From Alphaproteobacteria bacterium (lineage in GTDB: Bacteria; Pseudomonadota; Alphaproteobacteria; CAAGCB01; CAG-977): 54,146 nt of DNA. Made by a program: the position numbers and the translations under genes. The notes below the pieces were generated by a model. That model made no database searches. It had not been told where the DNA came from and saw only the letters and a program-made list of their open reading frames with translations. Location: positions 1-54,146 of the forward strand of contig JAKSVT010000015.1 in assembly GCA_024407875.1 (NCBI GenBank), given 5' to 3'. Below are positions 1-6,842 of this stretch, in pieces. Within the stretch, counting starts at the first letter, position 1. Every line of letters begins with the position of its first letter.

Positions 1-1823
1 GTTCCATGATCAGGTACACATTTACCTTCTTTTAGTGATTGTCCTGTAGGACAATCTGGATAACATTGTGTTATTGACGTTGCTCCAGGTCCATCTGTCG
101 TTTGGCCTGCTGGACATTTTGTTGGATATGGAGCTTCTGTCTTATCCCAATAATATCCTTTTATAGCTTCACCTGTACAACGGCATCCTGGATTTGTATT
201 ACAGCAATCTGAAACTTGAGACCATTTTGAACATCCTGCTGTTGATGGTGCATTATAATAGTTTCCACAACCACTATTTGCTGATCCACTTAATGGTAAA
301 CAGAATTTTTCATTTAAATTTGAACATTCAGCTTTAGTACATGTTCCTTGTGAAGTTAATGCATATCCTGTATTACATGATGTACAATAATACTTTGTTT
401 GTCCATTTGAATAACAACTCGACGTCGCTACACAACCCTCAATTGATGATCCTGAATATAAAGACTTACCTGATGGACATGTATTTATAGGTGTCGTTCC
501 ACCCGTAGTTGGCGTACATCCAGGAATAGGTTGACAAGTATAATCTGAAGTTCTAAATGTTCCGCATTGTTTACAATCTTTACAATAATATTTTGTAACA
601 CCATTATCCTTACATTTAAAACAATTACATAATTCAGGACATACTGTAAATACACTTACATTTCCTGTTGGACATACTCCTTCTTCATCACTTGGTGGTG
701 TTATACAATCAGATGAAGATGTTTTGCCTGTTCCATTTGTTGTTTTTCCAGATGGACATGCTGTTGGTTGTATTGAATTTGCCGGACAATAATTTCCTTG
801 TGGACATATTTGACATCCACCTGGTGTTGCAAAATATCCTGCTGAACATGCCTTTACACATTGATATGGTTTCATTGGCGTAAACAACAAATAACCAGAT
901 TCACAAACTGTACAACCATCGGCAGTACATGATTTACATCCTGTAGAACAATTTACACACTGTCCTGATGAAGCATCATAATATTGGTTTGAAGCACATG
1001 AAACAAAACAATCAGAAGATGATTTTGCTCCTGCATTTGAAGTTTTTCCGCTTGGACACTTTGTGTGATCTTTTAAACCACCTTCACAATAATATCCAAC
1101 TTCACACAAAATTGGTCCTGGAGAATATTTGCCCTTTCTTTCTGCTAGTGTCCAATGATATCCTGGTTTTACATTTTTACAATAACATCCTGAACTATAA
1201 CCATTACAACAATTACTTGTAGTTGCCCATTCACACCCTGGAACGTCTATTCCATAACTTTTACAATTGTCACCGGAAGGCAAACATTCATAAGGATTTT
1301 GATTACTCATATCACATGTACTTGTAGATGTTTTACAAAAAAAGCTACTTCCAGAAAACATTGAGTTATCTTTATAAACCATCTTCTTTTCATATCCAGA
1401 ATTACATGAACCTGTTTCACATGTGCAACCAGAAGATCCATTATAAGCTTGACTATTGCATGATCCATTTCCTAAAGTACATTTAGACGGACCTGAGCTT
1501 CCTGTACTAGAACCAGCACCACCTGATCCTTTACAACAATCAGGAAGACATGCTGACGCTGAGTATGTTTGTCTCGTTGCTCCACATCCCATCGTTGCAC
1601 CAATAGAAAAATACCCAGAATTACAATTTAATTGACCACAAGTCAATTTACCATTACCGGTATATTCACCGCACGTACCTGATCCATTTGGAACTGTACA
1701 AGAATCTCCTTTTCTAGAACATCCTGCACTTTGTTCACTAGGTGAAGTGCAACTTGCAGCGTTTGCATCATTTAAATATAAAGATGCAAACAAAAAGAAC
1801 AATAATCCTAACATCTTTTTCAT
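1..1823 (-). CDS. Secreted cysteine-rich protein with GCC2/GCC3- and furin-like modules, 3' end outside the window
   Basis: The reading frame from the ATG at 1823 stays open to the window edge (at least 607 codons), so the C-terminus is missing. It begins with a typical signal peptide (MKKMLGLLFFLF, then an ANA-type cleavage site near residue 22), so the product is exported. The rest is cysteine-, Gly-, Ser- and Thr-rich. It carries repeated CPSGKTT...SSSDC units, which resemble ephrin-receptor-like/GCC2-GCC3 repeats, and a furin-like CxxC stretch (CKSCTADGCTVCESGYL). AAAGGA precedes the ATG by about eight bases. A terminator at 2013-2046 separates it from the upstream cysteine-rich operon, so it should have its own promoter, proposed at 1857-1886. 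No enzymatic motif is visible. It is probably a disulfide-rich surface or periplasmic protein; the partner is unknown. Confidence 0.8.
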   Translation of the reverse strand, partial: MKKMLGLLFFLFASLYLNDANAASCTSPSEQSAGCSRKGDSCTVPNGSGTCGEYTGNGKLTCGQLNCNSGYFSIGATMGCGATRQTYSASACLPDCCKGSGGAGSSTGSSGPSKCTLGNGSCNSQAYNGSSGCTCETGSCNSGYEKKMVYKDNSMFSGSSFFCKTSTSTCDMSNQNPYECLPSGDNCKSYGIDVPGCEWATTSNCCNGYSSGCYCKNVKPGYHWTLAERKGKYSPGPILCEVGYYCEGGLKDHTKCPSGKTSNAGAKSSSDCFVSCASNQYYDASSGQCVNCSTGCKSCTADGCTVCESGYLLFTPMKPYQCVKACSAGYFATPGGCQICPQGNYCPANSIQPTACPSGKTTNGTGKTSSSDCITPPSDEEGVCPTGNVSVFTVCPELCNCFKCKDNGVTKYYCKDCKQCGTFRTSDYTCQPIPGCTPTTGGTTPINTCPSGKSLYSGSSIEGCVATSSCYSNGQTKYYCTSCNTGYALTSQGTCTKAECSNLNEKFCLPLSGSANSGCGNYYNAPSTAGCSKWSQVSDCCNTNPGCRCTGEAIKGYYWDKTEAPYPTKCPAGQTTDGPGATSITQCYPDCPTGQSLKEGKCVPDHG

Positions 1824-1856
1824 AACACGTGTCCTTTATTAAATATACACTTATAT

Positions 1857-1886
1857 ATTATAGAATATATAACACAATTATGTCGA
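1857..1886 (-). promoter_or_regulatory. Putative sigma-70-type promoter for the cysteine-rich gene starting at 1823
   Basis: On the minus strand TCGACA (1881-1886) and a perfect TATAAT (1857-1862) are 18 nt apart and give a leader of about 27 nt. A box reading TTTGCCATAATT (1887-1898) abuts the -35. A near-identical box (TTTGCCACAATT) lies upstream of the gene starting at 5111. Confidence 0.4.
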
Positions 1887-2012
1887 AATTATGGCAAATC
1901 TAAAAAAAAATGAAATAGTAATTTTTCAAAATTACATATCTCAAATCTTATTACATATGGTGTCAAACAATTTAAAATTTATTTTTTCTTAAAATTATAC
2001 ACATTTCTTCCA

Positions 2013-2046
2013 CAAAAAAGGCTCTTAAAATTTAAGAGCCTTTTTT
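2013..2046 (-). terminator. Rho-independent terminator after the cysteine-rich operon
   Basis: GGCTCTTA and TAAGAGCC pair around a five-base loop (2020-2040). Runs of A and T flank both sides, so the hairpin can act in either direction. It lies 11 nt beyond the stop of the minus-strand gene ending at 2057 and nothing ends on it from the plus side. Confidence 0.85.
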
Positions 2047-2056
2047 ATAAATTCAA

Positions 2057-2935
2057 TTATCTAAATTGTAAATTCGTTCTATCTAAAATAGCATCATCTG
2101 AAATGCGATCATCAATTTGATCCACATGCATTTGATGAACTCCACCGCCACCACCACCGGTGCCACCAGTTGTACCTCCATTTGGAACAACAGAGCCTCC
2201 TTCAATTGCTTGTTGTGATAAATCGAACTCACAACAACACTTCTTTCCATCGTTATATGATTTTTTAGACATACCAAGTCTACATGTTGTAGCAGCACAA
2301 GCATTAGCAACTTTTACACATTTTGGACCTTCACTCGCATCATATGATTGAACATAACCTTCATCACATTTTACGTTTTTACAAGAATTTTCATCGCATT
2401 CAGAGCATTCGCCATTAGCAATATTATATTTACCTTTACATGAGTAGCAATCATATGCTCCACTCTTGTATTGATGTCTATAATAATTACTCTTACATGT
2501 TTTACAATTTGCAGTGCTATTAGCATCACATAAATCGCAGCCATCTATATCACATGCCGGTTTTGTACATTTACCACCATGCCATATATTTTGTTCTGGA
2601 TCTGAACAAGTTGGACAAATTTCTCCATCAAAACATGCTGTACATTGATTTGTTGTAGCATCACATTTCTTACCAGTAGAACAGTCTGAATTGTTCTTGC
2701 ATTCAACACACTTAGCTGAACATTCACCAGTTACAACACAATATCCCTTCGATCCACAATTTTTTCTTTTGCATGGATCTGTCGGACATTTTGCTCCATG
2801 AGCAGCTTGTGAATCTGTGCCTGAAGCAGCTGCAGAGCTATCACCAGAACAGTTAACACCTAATTTACACGCTTTAGCATTTACAGTTAAAGGCATAAGG
2901 CTTAACAAAAGTACATAAAATAATATTTTTCTCAT
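2057..2935 (-). CDS. Small secreted cysteine-rich protein with Gly-rich C-terminal linker
   Basis: A 292-residue protein starting with a signal peptide (MRKILFYVLLLSLMPLTVNAKA). The next roughly 215 residues contain about 33 cysteines in CxxC, CxxxxC and CCC arrangements resembling EGF/furin-like and EB-type modules. The last ~55 residues have no cysteine and include a Gly/Thr-rich tract (TGGTGGGGGG) and an acidic tail. The ATG lies 4 nt after the stop of the 2940-5111 gene, so the two are one operon and probably translationally coupled. A terminator follows at 2013-2046. Related in composition to the proteins at 1-1823, 2940-5111 and 43367-45010. It is presumably disulfide-bonded after export; no catalytic residues are recognised and the function is unknown. 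Confidence 0.85.
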   Translation of the reverse strand: MRKILFYVLLLSLMPLTVNAKACKLGVNCSGDSSAAASGTDSQAAHGAKCPTDPCKRKNCGSKGYCVVTGECSAKCVECKNNSDCSTGKKCDATTNQCTACFDGEICPTCSDPEQNIWHGGKCTKPACDIDGCDLCDANSTANCKTCKSNYYRHQYKSGAYDCYSCKGKYNIANGECSECDENSCKNVKCDEGYVQSYDASEGPKCVKVANACAATTCRLGMSKKSYNDGKKCCCEFDLSQQAIEGGSVVPNGGTTGGTGGGGGGVHQMHVDQIDDRISDDAILDRTNLQFR

Positions 2936-2939
2936 CGCT

Positions 2940-5111
2940 TTACTCCTTTAACTCACAGCACATTTCACCTTCGCATTTAACATATGGTGCTTCACATGAT
3001 ACAGCTTCTAATTCTAGAGGTTTAGTCATACATCTTCCACCAGATACCATATACAAAGGACTATCACATGTTTTGCAGCTTGTACAATCACACGTACTGC
3101 AATGTGCTCCATACACTGTTGCACAAGTTTTGCATGTCATTGAAACATTGTCAGAAATACCTATATCTGTAGGCTGACCATTGCATGTTCTGCATTGAGA
3201 TATTACACATTGTCCCATTAAGTTCTTTGTATAACCAAGCTTACATGTAACGTCATTTCCTTCATCATCACATGTTGCAGCTCCTGCACTACAAGATACA
3301 CAGTTGCTTCCATTCCAATATTTTCCAGCTTCACATACTTTATGGCATGCACCTGTAGGATCATCATCTATATAGTTGCTTAACGAACCTGAAATACAAT
3401 TTACATAAGCATTCCATCCTGGAGTACCCATTTCAAAACCAGTCCATTGAACATCTTTAGATTTATCACAAACATATGTTGTACCGTAGCCTGTTGGAGC
3501 TTTTGTTGAACAGCATTTTGACTTTCCATTGACAGTCATAGCCATTTCATTAGAACCACATGCATAGCATTTTCCTAAAGAATTTAAGCCTTTTCCTGAT
3601 TTACAAATCTTACAACCTGTGCAGTCGCATTTATCACAATCTGAATCACTGAAGTAAACCGAGCACATTTTGCACATACCAAGTCCATTTTCGTAAACAG
3701 AAACACCTATATCAGGACTTGTACCACTACATGTAGTACATCCTCTTGCTTCGCATTTTCCTGTTGAATTATTGAGTAAATATCCCATTTCACAGGAAGT
3801 CGCTCTTCCATTTCCGTCACATGCAGTTGCATGATCTGGACATTTTACGCACTTCTTTGTCAAAGCGTTTAATGAATATCCACTTTCACATGTAGTGCAT
3901 CCTGAACAATTACATAATGAGCATCCTGCACCATATGCACTTGCACATGTCTTGCAAATTTGTTGAATGTTATCAGAAATTCCCATTCCATCATTACATG
4001 ATGAACATGCAGGAACTACACATCTTCCATCTAAAGCTAAAGAATACCCATTTTCACAGCCAGTTGATCTTCCATTTCCATCACAAGAAACTGCATGGTC
4101 AGGACATCTTACACACTTATGTGAACTACCATTTAAGTAATAGCCTCTTGAACAAGTTGAACAACCAGAACAACTACATGTTGAACATCCTGCACCGTAT
4201 GCACTTTCACATGTCTTGCAAATTTGTTGTACATTATCAGAAATTCCCATTCCGTTATTACATGTGGAACATGCAGGAATTACACACATTCCATTTACAG
4301 CTAAAGAGTATCCTGCTTCACACTCTGTTACCTTTCCATCTCCATCACAACTTTTTGCATGATTTGGACATTTTGTACAAGCACCATTATTCAAATAATA
4401 GCCTGTTTCACAAACTGTACATTGTGTTCCTAATCTATTACATGTCTTACAATTTGCAATCTCACAAAGAACAGGTTGTAAAGTACGAGAACATGTTACA
4501 TAACCATTTCCATTTGATGATGCTGTATATCCATCTTTACAGCTCTTACAACCATTTGCATTACATGTATTACATCCAGTATATGTGGTTGAGCAAGACA
4601 AACATGATGTCTTACTTGATGAAGGGTAGTACCCTGCTTCACAAGAAACACACGTCAAATTGTTTGTAGAACATGTTAAACAATTTGCAATTGTACATGA
4701 AGTTATTGGAGTTGTTGTTCCACCTGAATCCTTTACACAAGCACCATTATTCAAATGATAACCTGGAAGACAAGACTTACAATACCAACAAGTATCACAA
4801 GCTACAGATTTACAACCATTTGAAGAAATCATACTAGGACTTGGTTGATTACTTGAACTACAAGCATCACTTCCTACCGTAGCATTGTTAGCAAAACAAA
4901 AATGTTGGTAACCAGTATTTGGTTTTGAGGTTGTACCACCACCGCCACCACCGCCACCGCCGTTATGACAATCTACGCCAAATCCGTCTGTGCAATCTCT
5001 ATCTGTTCCATCATAGAACTCATCAACAGCTCTTGATGCAGCATTTAAAGCAAGCGCTTCAGAACTTATAAATAAAACACTTAATAAACTTAGAGCAAAT
5101 ATCTTTTTCAT
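2940..5111 (-). CDS. Large secreted cysteine-rich protein with tandem 88-residue repeats
   Basis: A 723-residue protein with a signal peptide (MKKIFALSLLSVLFISSEALA), a run of nine glycines at residues 51-59, then dense cysteine modules to the C-terminus. An 88-residue unit is tandemly repeated at residues 248-335, 336-423 and, diverging, from 424; a further related unit sits near 606-690. Each unit carries a CP(N/D)HAxxCDG box, a CE.GY box, a GMGISDN(V/I)QQICKTC box and an AYGAGCS box. This looks like furin-like/VSP-like architecture, with CxxC pairs as in protozoan surface proteins. First gene of a two-gene operon with 2057-2935. A GGGAG element about 11 nt before the ATG may be the ribosome site. 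Likely an extracellular adhesin or structural protein; the function is not known. Confidence 0.85.
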   Translation of the reverse strand: MKKIFALSLLSVLFISSEALALNAASRAVDEFYDGTDRDCTDGFGVDCHNGGGGGGGGGTTSKPNTGYQHFCFANNATVGSDACSSSNQPSPSMISSNGCKSVACDTCWYCKSCLPGYHLNNGACVKDSGGTTTPITSCTIANCLTCSTNNLTCVSCEAGYYPSSSKTSCLSCSTTYTGCNTCNANGCKSCKDGYTASSNGNGYVTCSRTLQPVLCEIANCKTCNRLGTQCTVCETGYYLNNGACTKCPNHAKSCDGDGKVTECEAGYSLAVNGMCVIPACSTCNNGMGISDNVQQICKTCESAYGAGCSTCSCSGCSTCSRGYYLNGSSHKCVRCPDHAVSCDGNGRSTGCENGYSLALDGRCVVPACSSCNDGMGISDNIQQICKTCASAYGAGCSLCNCSGCTTCESGYSLNALTKKCVKCPDHATACDGNGRATSCEMGYLLNNSTGKCEARGCTTCSGTSPDIGVSVYENGLGMCKMCSVYFSDSDCDKCDCTGCKICKSGKGLNSLGKCYACGSNEMAMTVNGKSKCCSTKAPTGYGTTYVCDKSKDVQWTGFEMGTPGWNAYVNCISGSLSNYIDDDPTGACHKVCEAGKYWNGSNCVSCSAGAATCDDEGNDVTCKLGYTKNLMGQCVISQCRTCNGQPTDIGISDNVSMTCKTCATVYGAHCSTCDCTSCKTCDSPLYMVSGGRCMTKPLELEAVSCEAPYVKCEGEMCCELKE
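3843..4370 (-). repeat. Two adjacent copies of a 264-bp coding tandem repeat
   Basis: Copies occupy 4370-4107 and 4106-3843 within the cysteine-rich gene and encode residues 248-335 and 336-423. They align without gaps and are visibly similar at the DNA level; a third, diverging copy starts at 3842. In-frame repeats of this kind can expand or contract by recombination. Confidence 0.8.
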
Positions 5112-5225
5112 AATAATTATACTCCCAAAAATATTCTCCTATTATGTCACATTAACAAACAATTGTGGCAAAATTAAGTTAAAAAAAATCTTTTTTTGTC
5201 AAAAAAATATGATTAATTAAAACAA

Positions 5226-6317
5226 TTATCTCTGATAATTCGATAAAGATTTAGCCATTATTTTACTACGTTGAGATTCTGCTTCAGCTCCTGATTTCAT
5301 ACGTTTTATCGGAGATCTTGCCATAAAATCACGCATTTTTTGGCCTAATAATTCTTTTAAACTTGCTGGTTTTTCTGGTTTAATATCTGACAACTTAGTT
5401 GCTTGAACTCCAGTATCTAAGCAAATATTTGGTACACGTTCAACAAATCTATCTTTATAACCAGTCTGCATATAATGTTCAGCAGCTCTTAAAAATTTTA
5501 TACCACGTCTTACTGAAGATAATGTCATATCTTCAATTGTCGCCTGTATATTATCACCTGTCACAGGATGTTTAAAATTTTCAACATCTTTAATAATTTT
5601 TGGAACTTCTACATCATCTCTATAAAAACCTGCCACTGTAGAAGCTAATCTTCCGCCCAATATCTTATCAAGACGTCTTAAACTATTTCCTAATGTTTGA
5701 TTTCTAGTTATTTTTCCAAGAGCTAACTGAACAGCAAAACCTGTTTTAAATGAAGAACCAACATTTTGAGCTTCTGGAAATGTTTTTTTATAACTATCTA
5801 CAAAAAAACTCCCCATACGTCTGACTTGAGACATATTTTTTAAAAATTTTAAAGTCGGATGATAATCTTTAATATTTATGCCTTCTTTATCCAATAACTC
5901 AACATCTAGCCACGTTTCAACTGCTCTATGTCTAGCATTAATAACATTCTTCTCTTCATCTGACGAATTATCTCTTTTACAACCAGATAAAGAATATACA
6001 AACGGGTGGAACTCTTGATCAGAAGCAACATGTGTTAAATATCCATATGTAAAAGCTTGTTTTTCTGCTTTAATTTTTGGATCTTTTTCTTCCATCACAT
6101 TATCCATCATTGTCAAAACAATATTTCTAATATCATGGCCCTTACCACCATGTATCATTGTCGACAAAATAGGATTAGTTCCAAATAAAAAGGCATCTGG
6201 ACATATTGCCCCCATTTCAAAAGCAACAGGATTATCCTTAATGCATTTTTGCATATCACCTTCTGCATTTTCCATTATTTGCTTTGAAATTATTATATGA
6301 GACAAATCTCTTGGCAT
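5226..6317 (-). CDS. Zinc-dependent phospholipase C-like protein
   Basis: 363 residues resembling the zinc-dependent phospholipase C fold (alpha-toxin / GPI-phospholipase D N-domain). Visible hallmarks are an early His (H7), the GAICPDAF motif (D41), HGGKGHD (H56, H61) and an H96-x3-D100-x3-H104 metal-ligand pattern inside an AFTYGYLTHVASD helix, which is how this family binds zinc. The family cleaves phospholipids or glycosyl-phosphatidylinositols, but many bacterial members have no known substrate. No signal peptide is visible, so either the protein is cytoplasmic or it uses another export route. The ATG is well supported by GAGGATG upstream. It stands alone: 114 nt separates it from the cysteine-rich operon and 83 nt from the cyclic-nucleotide-domain gene. 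The C-terminal third is basic and unassigned. Confidence 0.65.
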   Translation of the reverse strand: MPRDLSHIIISKQIMENAEGDMQKCIKDNPVAFEMGAICPDAFLFGTNPILSTMIHGGKGHDIRNIVLTMMDNVMEEKDPKIKAEKQAFTYGYLTHVASDQEFHPFVYSLSGCKRDNSSDEEKNVINARHRAVETWLDVELLDKEGINIKDYHPTLKFLKNMSQVRRMGSFFVDSYKKTFPEAQNVGSSFKTGFAVQLALGKITRNQTLGNSLRRLDKILGGRLASTVAGFYRDDVEVPKIIKDVENFKHPVTGDNIQATIEDMTLSSVRRGIKFLRAAEHYMQTGYKDRFVERVPNICLDTGVQATKLSDIKPEKPASLKELLGQKMRDFMARSPIKRMKSGAEAESQRSKIMAKSLSNYQR

Positions 6318-6400
6318 AAAACATCCTCTATATTTTTGGATATTTTGTACATTTTTTTGTCAAAAAATGCAAGAGATATTTTTAAAATCAAACAATTTAA

Positions 6401-6832
6401 TTAAATTGTTTCGTCCAATTTTGATTCCAAATCTCTAATTCTTTGGCATAAAGAAATAATAATACTACGTTCTAAAGCTTTATGTTCATTCATCAATCTA
6501 TACAAAACAAAACCAGAAATCTTATAAACAAAAGTATCTTCTATAGCTGTAATTGTAAGATCTGAAATTGTAGGATTTAACGCTGCTATTTCGCCAAAAA
6601 TATCATAGTTAGATAACTCTGAAACAACTTTACCATTTTTGGTAATACTAACCTGACCATTTAAAATAATATATAAATCGTTCCAATTATCACCATTATT
6701 AATAATATCAGTTCCTTGAACAAAAGATATTTCCTCTGATGCAGAAATTATATCGGCCAATACCGTTTCAGGAATATTTTGAAACAAAGGAACATTTTTT
6801 AATACTAAAACTTTTTCTAATGTTAATTGCAT
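6401..6832 (-). CDS. Stand-alone cyclic-nucleotide-binding (Crp-type) domain protein
   Basis: 143 residues from the ATG at 6832, chosen because AAGGAG sits 8-9 nt upstream; the open frame extends to 6868 but into the preceding gene. The fold is one cNMP-binding domain: an N-terminal helix, beta-roll signatures (NGDNWNDLYIILNGQVSI), the FGEIAALNP phosphate-binding-cassette segment and a C-terminal helix. No DNA-binding helix-turn-helix follows, so it is not a Crp-type repressor/activator. The Arg that normally contacts the cyclic phosphate after the FGE motif is absent (the sequence continues TISDLTI), so nucleotide binding is doubtful. Its Shine-Dalgarno overlaps the stop codon of the upstream transporter-HEAT gene, implying translational coupling. 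It probably acts as a regulatory subunit of that membrane protein. Confidence 0.8.
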   Translation of the reverse strand: MQLTLEKVLVLKNVPLFQNIPETVLADIISASEEISFVQGTDIINNGDNWNDLYIILNGQVSITKNGKVVSELSNYDIFGEIAALNPTISDLTITAIEDTFVYKISGFVLYRLMNEHKALERSIIISLCQRIRDLESKLDETI

Positions 6833-6842
6833 TTTTTTCTCC

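Noticed and set aside
668-1222. Plus-strand ORFs over the left cysteine-rich gene
   Set aside because: They lie antisense to a strongly coding frame with signal peptide and cysteine pattern; their Leu/His/Asn-rich content is the usual reverse image of TGT/TGC-rich sequence.
3843-4370. Possible CRISPR array because of regular repeats
   Set aside because: Repeat unit is 264 bp, in frame, and encodes a protein module; there are no short repeats with unique spacers and no cas genes.
3917-4669. A 250-residue plus-strand ORF opposite the repeat-bearing cysteine-rich gene
   Set aside because: It is antisense to a coherent secreted protein, has a His/Leu-rich low-complexity composition and no ribosome-binding site of note.
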